From a virus, in IMG/VR virus record IMGVR_UViG_3300037875_000125, positions 1-48,054 of that record: 48,054 nt of DNA; one strand, given 5' to 3'. Positions 16,824-25,691 of the stretch are shown one piece after another. The notes beneath the pieces are model-generated. The model searched no databases. It was not told where the DNA came from and worked only from the letters and a program-made list of their open reading frames with translations. Each line of letters starts with the position of its first letter. Within the stretch, counting starts at the first letter, position 1. A program made the position numbers and the translations under genes.

Positions 16824-18125
16824 ATGTACGAATTTAGCGAAAATATTCAAAGGGGAATGTTATACCTCCTCAAATCAGATTCAGATTTTTATCTACAAAT
16901 TGTCAATCTAGTTAAGCCTGATTATTTTGAGTTTCCCACACATGGAAGGATTTTTTCTGTAGTCCGAGATCATTACGAGAAGTATAAGAAGCTCCCTACT
17001 GATGATTTCATTGAGCAGGAGATTAGGTCTACCAAGTCGGAAAAAGAATCTCTACATGACTTCACAGATGAGCTTCAATATATCAACAAGTTAGACACCT
17101 CTGCTTTGGATGCAGATGAGTACTACCTTGACCTAATTGAAACCTTTGCCAAGCGTGAGGCTATGAAGGCTGCAATTAAGCAGTCCCTAGTTCTCATTAA
17201 GGAGGACAGGGTGGAGGAGACAGAAGAACTTGTAAGAAAGGCTTTGTTGGTCAGTCGCACAGTCGATATTGGACAGACTTATTTTTCTAATTTTAAGGAT
17301 AGATGGGAGCGTACTCATAATTCTGAGCAACAGGACAAGTATAAGACTTTACTCCCTATGTTGAACCAATCCCTTGAGGGGGGTTTGGGTGAGAAAGAGC
17401 TTGCAATGGTTATTGCCCCTCCAGGGGTAGGGAAATCCCTATGGCTTGTCAACCAAGCAGTTCAAAGTATGCTTGAGGGACGCAAGGTGCTATATGTGTC
17501 GCTGGAAATGTCAGAGGACAAGATCGCACAGAGGTTCGACTCCGTGATGACCTTAATCCCTCAGACCCAACTAAAAGATCCTGCCGCCCAGCTTAAAGTT
17601 GACGAAAGGCTAAGTATTTTCCAAACCAACTTTCCTGATAGTCAGCTTATGATTAAGGAGTTCCCTTGTGGGACTGTTACTGTGAATGGTCTGAGAGCCC
17701 TTCTGGTGCAACTAAGAAACTATGAGGAGTTCTCACCTGAGGTAATCATTATCGACTATCTGGAGCTTCTCAGGCCCACTAGAGACGGACAGCCTGAGTA
17801 TCAGGCTCAACAGAGGATCGCAGAGGAACTTCGGGGATTAGCTATGGAGGAAAAGGTTCTTCTATGGACAGCAACTCAAACCAACAGGATGGGAAGGGCT
17901 GTGAAGATTATTACCGATACTGAGTTAGGTGACTCCTATGGTAAGATTAGAACCTGTGATTTCGCTATCTCTCTTAATCAAAGTGAGGAAGAGTTTGATG
18001 CAGGAAGAATGAGGGCTTATGTGGTTAAGTCTAGAAATGGTAGACCTCGGTTTACTGTCCCAATGACAATAGATTACAATATTTTAAGAATGGCAGAGGG
18101 TGAGTATGACAACGAGGAAGAATAG
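16824..18125 (+). CDS. Replicative DNA helicase, DnaB/gp41-like
   Basis: 433 residues, RecA-fold hexameric 5'-3' helicase. The N-terminal helical domain (about 1-150) carries the DnaB-type FSVVRDHYEKY segment. The C-terminal domain starts near GGLGEKELAMVIAPPGVGKS (Walker A, 199-206), followed by VSLEMSEDKIAQRF (225-238), Walker B EVIIIDYLELL (D311) and ATQTNRMGRA (H4-like). The ATG is preceded by GAGGAG. No separate primase gene is visible within the window. It ends overlapping the zincin gene. Confidence 0.92.
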   Translation: MYEFSENIQRGMLYLLKSDSDFYLQIVNLVKPDYFEFPTHGRIFSVVRDHYEKYKKLPTDDFIEQEIRSTKSEKESLHDFTDELQYINKLDTSALDADEYYLDLIETFAKREAMKAAIKQSLVLIKEDRVEETEELVRKALLVSRTVDIGQTYFSNFKDRWERTHNSEQQDKYKTLLPMLNQSLEGGLGEKELAMVIAPPGVGKSLWLVNQAVQSMLEGRKVLYVSLEMSEDKIAQRFDSVMTLIPQTQLKDPAAQLKVDERLSIFQTNFPDSQLMIKEFPCGTVTVNGLRALLVQLRNYEEFSPEVIIIDYLELLRPTRDGQPEYQAQQRIAEELRGLAMEEKVLLWTATQTNRMGRAVKIITDTELGDSYGKIRTCDFAISLNQSEEEFDAGRMRAYVVKSRNGRPRFTVPMTIDYNILRMAEGEYDNEEE

Positions 18126-18480
18126 GTTACTAGATAAGTTGCCGAAAGAGTTTGATGTGGGTTGGACAAAGTTTGAGTTTAAGCTTAAAAAGAATCTTTA
18201 CTCTGACGAGTCTAAGTGCTTTGGTGTCACCGACTTCAATGAGCTTACGATAACTTTAGAGGATTCAATGTCGGATAAGATAGCACATCCGACTATTATA
18301 CATGAGGTGTGTCATGCAATGATGGAAACCTTTGGATTGGGAGGAGATCATGATAAAGATGAAGATGTCTTGACTAACTCCAACGAGTATATTACGGAAG
18401 CCTCTTGTAGATGCTTTCTAATGTTTAAGAACTTAAACTCGGAATTATGGAAAATACTTTTTGAGGAATATTATGAATAA
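18106..18480 (+). CDS. Zincin metalloprotease-like protein (HExxH)
   Basis: 124 residues from the ATG at 18106 (a GTG at 18100 is an alternative start). Contains HEVCHAMMETFGL with the HExxH zinc-binding motif at 66-70 and a downstream NEYITEASCRCF helix whose Glu could be the third ligand, as in gluzincin-like or SprT/IrrE-like phage proteins. The preceding strand ELTITLEDS is also typical of these small families. The substrate is unknown. It overlaps the helicase gene by 20 bp and the next gene by 8 bp. Confidence 0.65.
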   Translation: MTTRKNRLLDKLPKEFDVGWTKFEFKLKKNLYSDESKCFGVTDFNELTITLEDSMSDKIAHPTIIHEVCHAMMETFGLGGDHDKDEDVLTNSNEYITEASCRCFLMFKNLNSELWKILFEEYYE

Positions 18481-18913
18481 AGCGACCGATTTACTAGAAG
18501 CGTTGGAAGACCTAACTTGGGAAAATTATGTGGATATCGCAGATGCGGCAACGCAGTTTGATAAGCACAGTATTGACTCTGAGATGGCTAAACAGGCTTC
18601 TATCTATTCGTATTATCAAGGATTACTGTCGGTAGCTAAAAAAAGGCTTGATGACGCAAACCTTACTTTAACTAAATATACGGCACAAACGAGAAAAGAC
18701 CAAAAATCCGCTACGGCAGCGAAACAAACAGCCAAAGATTTGGACGATTTTGTTGAGTCTTCCGATCAGTTCCGAGTATATACAGAGAGAGCAAATGAAG
18801 CTTCTTTCAAGTATACTCTTTTGAAGGGCTTGGTGTCTGCGTTGGAGCATAAGAAGGATATGCTGGTACAGCTATCATCCAATCGTCGCGCTGAGACAAA
18901 CTTATACAGATAA
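18473..18913 (+). CDS. UvsY-like recombination mediator candidate
   Basis: 146 residues from the ATG at 18473, preceded by GAGG at 8 bp. All-helical and charged, with an N-terminal segment WENYVDIADAATQFDKHSID, a central coiled coil and a C-terminal block LLKGLVSALEHKKDMLVQLS followed by NRR. Length, helical layout and position immediately before the SSB gene resemble T4-like UvsY, which loads UvsX on SSB-coated DNA. There is no unambiguous sequence motif, so the call is tentative. Confidence 0.5.
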   Translation: MNKATDLLEALEDLTWENYVDIADAATQFDKHSIDSEMAKQASIYSYYQGLLSVAKKRLDDANLTLTKYTAQTRKDQKSATAAKQTAKDLDDFVESSDQFRVYTERANEASFKYTLLKGLVSALEHKKDMLVQLSSNRRAETNLYR

Positions 18914-18936
18914 ACTAAAAATTTCGTAAACTACGA

Positions 18937-18945
18937 CTATAATAC
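18937..18945 (+). promoter_or_regulatory. CTATAATAC promoter element before the SSB gene
   Basis: A TATAAT box (18938-18943) 40 bp upstream of the SSB start. Unlike most copies in this genome it leaves a leader of about 33 bases carrying a perfect AGGAGG at 18971-18976, suited to a highly expressed protein. Confidence 0.6.
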
Positions 18946-18982
18946 AATAACTGCCAACACAACTAACCATAGGAGGTTTAAC

Positions 18983-19723
18983 ATGGCTATCGACTTAGAC
19001 GCTCTCCGAGCAAAACATGAAGAATTGAGTGGGAACAAACCCGCTGGTGGAAACGCTGATTTCCTTTCGAATTTTATCCAATTGCTAGAGGGTACGAATT
19101 CCGTTCGTATTCTTCCCGGCAAGGATGAGGACACTATGTTCTACGCAGAGACGAAGATTCATAGGGTTCCAACTGGTGATGGACAGGTTAAGAATGTTCA
19201 TTGCCGCAAAATCCACGGGGAACCTTGTCCTCTGTGTGATGCTTACTACTCGCTCTGGAAGGAGCCAAACAAGGATGAGGATCTTGCCCGACAGATTAAA
19301 CCTCGTTCCCGCTACTACTTGAATGTGGTAGACCGTGAGACGGGGGATGTTAAAATCCTCTCTATTGGCGTGATCCTTTTCAAGAAGGTTATCGCTGCCA
19401 TGCTGGATGAAGATTTCGGTGATATTACCGATGTCGCCTCTGGTCACGATTTTAAGATTGTAAAGACCATGGAAGGCCAATGGCCCAAGTATGATCAGTC
19501 TCAACCTCGCCCCAAGTCTTCCGAGGCTGGGAGCAAGGCTGAAGTTGCAGCATGGATGGATTCCCTCCACGATATTCATGCTCTTGTAAAAAAGGAGGAG
19601 TATGAAGATGTGAAGACTGCCGCAATTGGCCTTCTTCCTTCTCACGAAGGAAGTATGCAGAATCCCACACCCGTTGAGGCTGTGAAGGATGATGACTACC
19701 TCCAAAAGATGCAGAGTAATTAA
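18983..19723 (+). CDS. Single-stranded DNA-binding protein, gp32-like
   Basis: 246 residues. The N-terminal LAST-like basic region is followed by VRILPGKDEDTMFYAETKIH (41-60) and a zinc-binding cluster H60, C74, C82 and C85 (CPLC), spaced much as in T4 gp32. The OB-fold continues to about 180, and the C-terminal tail is acidic (KDDDYL near the end). It coats single-stranded DNA during replication and recombination. Strong AGGAGG, own promoter element and a location after helicase and UvsY-like genes all fit. Confidence 0.85.
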   Translation: MAIDLDALRAKHEELSGNKPAGGNADFLSNFIQLLEGTNSVRILPGKDEDTMFYAETKIHRVPTGDGQVKNVHCRKIHGEPCPLCDAYYSLWKEPNKDEDLARQIKPRSRYYLNVVDRETGDVKILSIGVILFKKVIAAMLDEDFGDITDVASGHDFKIVKTMEGQWPKYDQSQPRPKSSEAGSKAEVAAWMDSLHDIHALVKKEEYEDVKTAAIGLLPSHEGSMQNPTPVEAVKDDDYLQKMQSN

Positions 19724-19725
19724 TT

Positions 19726-20268
19726 ATGAGAAAACTGTTTAGCTTTGCACCCATTCTTCTAGCTGTTTCGTTCCTTTTTGCAGGGTGTTCCACCCTTGAA
19801 GGGTTCTTTGGCGATGAAGAAATGGTTGTAACCTCCGTACAAAATGTGCGGGAAGGCGCAGATGCCGCAACGGTTCCTGTCGCCTCGCTGCCTGAGGTAG
19901 TCCGAAATCTTGTCCCTGAGGGAATGGAAGTAGTTGTAATTAACAGGGAAGACCTTGTTAGTGAAGATGCAGCACATATTCCCCTTATGGGTGAGTTTGG
20001 GGATACCGCTATCGGTACTGCCGTTGATGCAGCGATACATATTGGCACCACTTTCTTTCCAGCTTTGGCTGGATGGGAAGCACTCCTGTTGCTGTTCTTC
20101 CGAAGGAAGCGTCAGCACTATGTTGGTGCATTCAAGTCGCTATGGCCTGGAGATAAGAATGTGGATCTTGGGGCATCCCTTGGCAGCGTAGCCGCTGCTC
20201 TTGGTATGACTCACTCTTCCGAGGGGACCGAAGCGACTTTCGAAGAGGAGTTAGAAGAAGAAGGGTAG
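19726..20268 (+). CDS. Predicted lipoprotein with internal membrane segment
   Basis: 180 residues. An N-terminal lipoprotein signal (MRKLFSFAPILLAVSFLFAG followed by C21; lipobox FAGC) implies export and lipidation in a Gram-negative host. A second hydrophobic stretch (FFPALAGWEALLLLFF, about 107-122) is followed by RRKRQHY, suggesting a membrane helix with basic flank. The C-terminal tail is very acidic. Function unknown: envelope modification, superinfection exclusion or a spanin-like role are possible, but nothing specific supports one. It starts 3 bp after the SSB stop, so it is co-transcribed, and is followed by a terminator. Confidence 0.75.
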   Translation: MRKLFSFAPILLAVSFLFAGCSTLEGFFGDEEMVVTSVQNVREGADAATVPVASLPEVVRNLVPEGMEVVVINREDLVSEDAAHIPLMGEFGDTAIGTAVDAAIHIGTTFFPALAGWEALLLLFFRRKRQHYVGAFKSLWPGDKNVDLGASLGSVAAALGMTHSSEGTEATFEEELEEEG

Positions 20269-20284
20269 TTTATTAACTAGCTGA

Positions 20285-20293
20285 CTATAATAG
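20285..20293 (+). promoter_or_regulatory. CTATAATAG element fused to a terminator
   Basis: CTATAATAG whose last two bases are the first bases of the following terminator stem. Predicted +1 (about 20298) lies inside the left arm, so transcripts starting here could not form the complete hairpin. Confidence 0.55.
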
Positions 20294-20330
20294 GAGGACG
20301 GGTTTTTTTTCTCGTCCTCCTATTTTTCTT
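20292..20330 (+). terminator. Intrinsic terminator after the SSB-lipoprotein unit
   Basis: A 9-bp stem (AGGAGGACG with CGTCCTCCT) with a T-rich 12-base loop, followed by ATTTTTCTT. It separates the replication block from the sugar cassette. Confidence 0.8.
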
Positions 20331-20339
20331 AGGTGTAAT

Positions 20340-21590
20340 ATGACGAAGAAAAAATTAAAAATACTATGCGCTCCTGCTAATGAGGGGGGTTGTTCATATT
20401 ACCGAATAATTGGACCTATGAAGAAGCTTAATGAATTGTACGGTGATCAAGTTGAGTTCCGATACAATTTAAACCCTTTAGGGATGGTTACTAAAGAGAA
20501 TACCGAGAACGGGGAAGAGACTGTTAGTGGAATCTGGTTGAAGGACTGGGACTTTGCTGATATGAAGTGGGCTGATATTATATGGACTAATAATATTTCT
20601 AACTTTGGTGGACCTTATACAGCCAGATTAGTGGGGAAGGCAAAGGAGTTTGGAAAGTTTGTTCATTTTGACACGGATGATCTTCTAACTGATTTGTATG
20701 AAGGACACCGATTATATTCTGTGTATAAAGATCGGGGGTTAAAGGAAATTACGGAGTTCATCTATGCTAACGCAGATTTAGTAACTGTCACACAGAGAAA
20801 GTTTGCAGAAAGGGTGAAGGAGAATGTGAACGGGGTTCTTGCTATTGTGAAGAATGCTATTGACTATGATTTACCTTGTTGGAATATGCCCCCTTATCCT
20901 AAGACACATAAAAAAGTGATGAGAGTAGGTTGGGCAGGAGGTATTCATCATGAAGAAGATGTTAAAGAGTTTGCAGGAGTTCCCCATCTTGTCAACGGTA
21001 GGGTAGGTAGAGAAAGAGTTCATTGGGGTTTCTATGGATCCCCACTTCCTCCTAAGAAGGAGGACGGAGGGAAGGACGAGTGGCAACATGAGGTGTGGAG
21101 GAACTACAAAAGGATTCTATTATCAGGGTTCAAAGGACAGGCTAATTGGCAAATTTACCACGCTCTTCCCCCTGACAGCTATGGTGGGATTTATGCTAAC
21201 ATGGACCTTGCTATCGCTCCTCTTCAAATGAATGAGTTTAATGATTCCAAGTCTGAGATTAAAGTAGCTGAGGCAGGGAGGTATAAGATTCCTCTTATCG
21301 CTTCTGATGTGGGGTGCTATGATGAAACTATTGTTAATGGGAAGACAGGGTATCTGCTTCCAGCAGGAGCTAGTAAAGGTGATTGGGTAAAGGTTCTAAC
21401 TAAGTGTCTTAAGAATCCTAAGCATGTTAAAGAGATGGGAGAGAATCTTCATAAAATTACAGAAGAGTACTTTAGTTTAGGAAAGGTTTGCAAGCACAGA
21501 TTGGAATTATACGAGGAGTCTATTAAGTTAATAAAATCCAGAGGAAGACCAGAACCCGTCACTTATAATCAGGAGTGGACCTTTGAGTGA
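20340..21590 (+). CDS. Glycosyltransferase, GT-B fold (GT4-like)
   Basis: 416 residues. The N-terminal domain has CAPANEGGCSYYRIIGPM (10-27), a motif seen in phage and bacterial GT-B enzymes, and HFDTDDLLTDLY (about 109-120). The C-terminal nucleotide-sugar domain has RVGWAGGIHHEEDV and the EAGRYKIPLIASDVGCYDET segment with the donor-binding E, followed by VNGKTGYLL, typical of GT4. The donor and acceptor are unknown. First gene of the sugar cassette, with weak TTAGG upstream of the ATG, and read from the CTATAATAG element 50 bp upstream. Confidence 0.82.
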   Translation: MTKKKLKILCAPANEGGCSYYRIIGPMKKLNELYGDQVEFRYNLNPLGMVTKENTENGEETVSGIWLKDWDFADMKWADIIWTNNISNFGGPYTARLVGKAKEFGKFVHFDTDDLLTDLYEGHRLYSVYKDRGLKEITEFIYANADLVTVTQRKFAERVKENVNGVLAIVKNAIDYDLPCWNMPPYPKTHKKVMRVGWAGGIHHEEDVKEFAGVPHLVNGRVGRERVHWGFYGSPLPPKKEDGGKDEWQHEVWRNYKRILLSGFKGQANWQIYHALPPDSYGGIYANMDLAIAPLQMNEFNDSKSEIKVAEAGRYKIPLIASDVGCYDETIVNGKTGYLLPAGASKGDWVKVLTKCLKNPKHVKEMGENLHKITEEYFSLGKVCKHRLELYEESIKLIKSRGRPEPVTYNQEWTFE

Positions 21591-22227
21591 TACAACGGTA
21601 GTAATTAAGACCATCGGCAGAGGCTCCCTGAGAGCCGCTGTAGCGTCTGCAAAGAGAGAGGGGTTCAGTACCCTTGTCGTAGCCGATGGAGTTGATGTAG
21701 AGGATGTAGGGGCTGATAAAGCGGTCAAGCTGGGCAGACCCTTTGGGTACTACGGAGGGATGTGTGCTAATGTAGGAGCAGCCTTAGTGGAGACAGAATT
21801 TATTACTTTCTTAGACGATGACGATGAGTTTATTGTTGGTGCTGGGAAGGTAATTCGTAAAAAGCTGAAAGAAAAGCCTGAGGTTGATATTTGGATTGCG
21901 GGTGTGAGATTTAACGAGGAAGTGGCAATGCTTAACCAGTATACTGGTGCAGTAACTTATCGAGGCACAGACCTCGCTATTTGGCCCGAAAAGGGAGTTG
22001 CTCAGGGGAATGTAGCAATGCCCACTTTCAGAACTAAAGTTTTTGAAATAAGTCCATTTCTCAATACTATGAAGCCTGAGTTTGCAAACTTAACAGATCT
22101 TGTTCATGTAACCGCTTGCCAGCAAAACGGATTTAAGATTGATTGGTTTGGAGAAGCACTATACTTAGTGCGTCCTTCCAAAAAGCATGTCAAAGGTCTG
22201 GATTCTGTTAACGGGAGGGGGAAATGA
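21583..22227 (+). CDS. Glycosyltransferase family 2-like
   Basis: 214 residues, TTG start at 21583 preceded by AGGAG. GT-A layout: TVVIKTIGRGSLRAAV strand-helix (5-20), a nucleotide-binding Asp region VVADGVDVED, and the DxD motif in TEFITFLDDDDEFIVGAG (about 74-91). It is short for GT2 and lacks a clear C-terminal acceptor domain. It overlaps both neighbours (8 and 4 bp), so it is translated in the cassette's coupled series. Confidence 0.72.
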   Translation: MSDTTVVIKTIGRGSLRAAVASAKREGFSTLVVADGVDVEDVGADKAVKLGRPFGYYGGMCANVGAALVETEFITFLDDDDEFIVGAGKVIRKKLKEKPEVDIWIAGVRFNEEVAMLNQYTGAVTYRGTDLAIWPEKGVAQGNVAMPTFRTKVFEISPFLNTMKPEFANLTDLVHVTACQQNGFKIDWFGEALYLVRPSKKHVKGLDSVNGRGK

Positions 22228-22919
22228 TTAGTTTAATTTGTTCTAACTATAATTCGGCAAAGTGGATAGATCGTTATCTGGGGTATGTGAATAACCAGTT
22301 CCTTGAGGTTTTTGAGATTATATTTATAGATGCAAATTCTACAGACGGCTCTTTACAAACTATTGAAAACTATAACTTTAGAGCGGGTATTGAAAAAACT
22401 ATAATCAAGTGTGAAGATCGTATTACTATTTATGAGGCTTGGAATAAGGGACTTGAAGTAGCTAAGTATGATTGGGTGATGAATTATAATACCGACGATA
22501 AGATCTTTCCTGGTAGTCTTTTAACTTTAAGTACTTATACAAAGCTGCTCCTTGATGTAGATGTTTTCTATTCTAACTGCTGGATTTCGAATAGTGAGAA
22601 TCACAGTAGACTAGTTGGTCATTTTAATTGGAATAATGCTAATGATCTTGCTATGTTGTTAAACTTCGGTTCTTGTTGTGGTCCTTTCCCTCTTCTTAAG
22701 AAGAAGAGTATTATAGAGATGGGAGGTTTTGACACCAAGTATACTTTTAGTAGTGATTATGATATGTGGTGTAAACTAAGCTCTAAAGGATATAAGTTTG
22801 TAAAAATTGATGATGTGGTGGGAAGCTACTATCACAATCCTAAGGGAGTAAGCACTAATCCAGGTAACCACCAAGAAAGAGTTATAGAGGACACTAAAAT
22901 CAGGCAATTTTACGGATGA
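22224..22919 (+). CDS. Glycosyltransferase family 2
   Basis: 231 residues with a textbook GT2 catalytic domain: ISLICSNYNSAKWIDRYL (2-19), IIFIDANSTDGSL (33-45), YEAWNKGLEVAKYDWVMNYN (72-91) with the TDDK metal-binding site, and a late GGFDTKYTFSSDYDMWCKL acceptor motif (about 172-190). It transfers a sugar from a nucleotide donor to an unknown glycan. ATGA overlap with the upstream gene; GGAGGGG provides the ribosome site. Confidence 0.88.
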   Translation: MISLICSNYNSAKWIDRYLGYVNNQFLEVFEIIFIDANSTDGSLQTIENYNFRAGIEKTIIKCEDRITIYEAWNKGLEVAKYDWVMNYNTDDKIFPGSLLTLSTYTKLLLDVDVFYSNCWISNSENHSRLVGHFNWNNANDLAMLLNFGSCCGPFPLLKKKSIIEMGGFDTKYTFSSDYDMWCKLSSKGYKFVKIDDVVGSYYHNPKGVSTNPGNHQERVIEDTKIRQFYG

Positions 22920-22954
22920 AATATTTTTGCACCTTATATGCGGGAGATGTATAA

Positions 22955-23632
22955 ATGAAAGTAATTTCCTTTAGCTTATGGGGAGATAATACTCGCTACA
23001 CTTTAGGAGCTTTGCAGAACGCAAGCCTAGCCAAGATCGTTTATCCAGACTGGATGTGCAGATTTTATGTGGGACAAAGTACTCCACGCATTATCGTTGA
23101 CATGTTAAAAGAGTTTAATAATGTTGAGGTTGTGGAAATGGAGGAACAAGGGGATTGGACATCAACGCTCTGGAGATTTTTAGCTGCAAGTGATCCTCAT
23201 GTAGAAGTTATGCTATCTAGAGATTGCGATTCGCGTCTGTGGTTTAGAGAAAAGGCTGCTGTTGATGAGTGGTTAGCGAGTGATAAGGACTTTCATATTA
23301 TGCGAGACAATAATCAACACAATACAGCTATACTTGCAGGTATGTGGGGTGCTAGGAATAAGGCTGTGTCTACTATGGATCAGCTAGTTAATGATTATGC
23401 AAAAGGTGATTACAAGCAAGCGGATCAGTGTTTTTTACGCGATATTATTTTTCCAGAGGTTAGAGAATCTTCCTTTGTTCATGATGAGTTTTTTGATAAG
23501 AAGCCTTACCCCACACCTAGAGATCCAAACCATTTCGTAGGACAAGCCTACGCAGGAACAGGTCAAGTTCTCCATTTAAAGGATGTATACTTTCAGGATT
23601 ACATGAAGGAGTCTTGTGCAACGGTTCTATAG
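22955..23632 (+). CDS. Glycosyltransferase-like protein with DxD motif
   Basis: 225 residues. Begins MKVISFSLWGDNTRYTLGAL, a pattern seen in phage and bacterial nucleotide-sugar-transferase-like proteins, and has MLSRDCDSRLWFREKAAVDE (90-109) with a DxD-type metal site. The end (HLKDVYFQDYMKE) is aromatic. Donor and product unknown. GGGAG lies about 10 bp before the ATG. The 3' end overlaps the FkbM gene by 17 bp. Confidence 0.7.
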   Translation: MKVISFSLWGDNTRYTLGALQNASLAKIVYPDWMCRFYVGQSTPRIIVDMLKEFNNVEVVEMEEQGDWTSTLWRFLAASDPHVEVMLSRDCDSRLWFREKAAVDEWLASDKDFHIMRDNNQHNTAILAGMWGARNKAVSTMDQLVNDYAKGDYKQADQCFLRDIIFPEVRESSFVHDEFFDKKPYPTPRDPNHFVGQAYAGTGQVLHLKDVYFQDYMKESCATVL

Positions 23633-24347
23633 TCAGCAGGGCGAAGACCTCTTTGTGTTCACGAACTTCATTAATCAAAAGCGAGATGATGGTAGATATT
23701 TAGAATTAGGTGCGCTCGATGGAGTAACTTATTCAAATACTAAATTCTTTCATGACCATTTAGGATTTAAGGGAGTCCTTATCGAACCTCTCCCTTCGGC
23801 ATACAAAAATTTGTCCACAAACCGTTATGCTGATAATACTTATAATGTAGCCATCAGTTCTTCTAATGAGCCTGTATCTTTTGTGGGCACTTGGGCTACC
23901 GCAGGAATGACCTCCGTTATGTCCGACTCCTTTAAAGATGCACACCACCCTAATGGAGAAGAGTATCAGGTAAACTCTCGCCCCCTAGGCGAACTTCTTA
24001 CAGAGGCAGGAGTTACTTACTTAGATTTCTTTTGTTTAGATGTTGAAGGTGGAGAGTTAGAAGTTCTTAAAACAATGGACTGGACTATTCCTGTCTATGT
24101 AATGTGTATCGAACTCGACGGACACAACGAAGAGAAGGATGAAGCGTGTAGAGAGGTGCTGAGAAATAATGGCTTTATTTTTGAACAGAGGATGTGTATT
24201 AATGAGTTTTGGAGAAACCCTCACTACGATAGGAGAGACCTCCTCTTTACGCCAGACCAAGAGCCAGAGGAACAGCGACACCTATGCATGGAGCCGCATT
24301 GTATTCCTGAAATTCAGGAAGGATTAGAGAGTTATGCCCAAAAATAA
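23616..24347 (+). CDS. FkbM-family SAM-dependent methyltransferase
   Basis: 243 residues, GTG start at 23616 with AAGGAG upstream. FkbM hallmarks: YSQQGEDLFVF (5-15), GRYLELGALDGVTYSNTKFF (26-45), a SAM-binding motif I variant, and YLDFFCLDVEGGELEVLKTM (134-153). Members O-methylate sugars or other small acceptors. Here it probably caps or decorates the glycan made by the surrounding transferases (inference). Confidence 0.85.
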   Translation: MQRFYSQQGEDLFVFTNFINQKRDDGRYLELGALDGVTYSNTKFFHDHLGFKGVLIEPLPSAYKNLSTNRYADNTYNVAISSSNEPVSFVGTWATAGMTSVMSDSFKDAHHPNGEEYQVNSRPLGELLTEAGVTYLDFFCLDVEGGELEVLKTMDWTIPVYVMCIELDGHNEEKDEACREVLRNNGFIFEQRMCINEFWRNPHYDRRDLLFTPDQEPEEQRHLCMEPHCIPEIQEGLESYAQK

Positions 24348-24966
24348 AGATGATATTAAATTAAGTATCCTTATCTTATCCATCCCTAGCAGGTTTGATA
24401 TTGTAAGGCCCTTGATTGAGAAGCTACTGAAACAGATTGGAGAGAGAGAGGATGTAGAGATTCTGTCCTTGATGGATAACAAATCTCTCCATATTTGGGA
24501 AAAGAGAAATGAGCTAATGAAGATTGCCCGAGGGACGCACCTCACATGGTTGGATGATGACGATGATGTGTCTGACGAGTATGTTTCCAAGCTCACAGAA
24601 ACTATTGAGAGTAATCCTAATGTGGATGTCATTTCTTTCGATCAAATGTGTTATTTAAACGGCATGGAGGCGAGAGTTTTTGCCGAAATGGGAAATCCTC
24701 ATGAAGATGTTCTCCCAGACCCAAATGATCCTACCAAGTATGGAGATACTCTCAGACCTCCTTATCACTGGTGTTGTTGGAAGACTTCCCTCGCTGCCTC
24801 AGAGCCGTTCAGAGCGTCCTTCTCGCATGGGGACAGAGGACAGTCCACCGAGGACATTGATTGGCTTACAAGGCTTTACCCCAAAGTAGAGGAGAGTGTT
24901 TACTTGCAGGGTCATTACCTTCATATTTATAGGTGGTCTAACGAGACAACGGAATCAGTACTGTGA
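24334..24966 (+). CDS. Glycosyltransferase family 2-like
   Basis: 210 residues. LSILILSIPSRFDIVRPLIE (9-28) begins a GT-A fold, GTHLTWLDDDDDVSDEYV (67-84) is the DxD site, and STEDIDWLTRLYPKVEE (about 179-195) is an acceptor-side ED motif. The sugar is unknown. It overlaps the FkbM gene by 14 bp and the next gene by 4 bp (GTGA). Confidence 0.8.
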   Translation: MPKNKDDIKLSILILSIPSRFDIVRPLIEKLLKQIGEREDVEILSLMDNKSLHIWEKRNELMKIARGTHLTWLDDDDDVSDEYVSKLTETIESNPNVDVISFDQMCYLNGMEARVFAEMGNPHEDVLPDPNDPTKYGDTLRPPYHWCCWKTSLAASEPFRASFSHGDRGQSTEDIDWLTRLYPKVEESVYLQGHYLHIYRWSNETTESVL

Positions 24967-25691
24967 GAGCCTTGATAAATCAAAAGGTGGGATTGGGAGA
25001 TATCCTCTTCAGTATCCCTATAGCCTTTGAACTTCTAAAGGATTATAAGGAAGTTATCTGGCCTGTAAGTCCTCCTTACTTGTGGTTAAGGGATTACTTC
25101 CCCAACATATCATTCGTATCTAGTGAAGATTACGATTGGTTACATGATTTTGGAGATGAGCTTTATAGGAGTAGCCCACAACAGCACGAACTGAATTCTA
25201 TTCCATATCCTGAACACCTAGAAGATGATTTAAAGATTATCAATCTTAGGTACGCTAATGTAGACCATAGATCAGAAACATGTATGGTCGATAAGTATAA
25301 GCTGGTAGGATTAGATGTTAGTCTTTGGAAAAGCCTATTTTGGAAGAGAGATATTAAAAAGGAAGCTGAGTTGTACAAAAAACTAAATCCTTCAGATGTA
25401 CCGTATAACCTAATAAACAGAAACTCCGAGTATCCTCCCAAAAAAGGAACCATTACTGTAGATAACGATATGTTAAATGTAGACATGGAGATAATAGAAG
25501 GGTACACCCTGCTAGATTGGGGACTACTGATTGAGAACGCTGCTAATATACATACTGTCTCCACTGCCTTAAATTATGTGGTGGAGGCTATAGGAAACAA
25601 AAAACAAGGATGGTTTGTCTATCCTAGGAGTGGGGATTCTAACTTACAATATGTAAGCTTCCTATCAGATAATTGGAGTAAGATTCTATGA
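24963..25691 (+). CDS. GT9-like (heptosyltransferase-like) protein
   Basis: 242 residues, GTG start in a GTGA overlap. The N-terminal QKVGLGDILFSIPIAFELLK (7-26) is the glycosyltransferase family 9 loop (GxGD), and the C-terminal DWGLLIENAANIHTVSTALN (about 186-205) matches the GT9 segment in which a His and Ser/Thr contact the donor phosphate. It is shorter than bacterial heptosyltransferases (about 320-350 residues), so it may be trimmed or specialised. Confidence 0.65.
   Translation: MRALINQKVGLGDILFSIPIAFELLKDYKEVIWPVSPPYLWLRDYFPNISFVSSEDYDWLHDFGDELYRSSPQQHELNSIPYPEHLEDDLKIINLRYANVDHRSETCMVDKYKLVGLDVSLWKSLFWKRDIKKEAELYKKLNPSDVPYNLINRNSEYPPKKGTITVDNDMLNVDMEIIEGYTLLDWGLLIENAANIHTVSTALNYVVEAIGNKKQGWFVYPRSGDSNLQYVSFLSDNWSKIL

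Noticed and set aside
19085-20118. Long antisense ORFs (206, 199 and 119 codons) opposite the SSB and lipoprotein genes
   Set aside because: They lack ribosome sites and recognisable proteins, and are explained by codon bias on the sense strand where real genes are clear.
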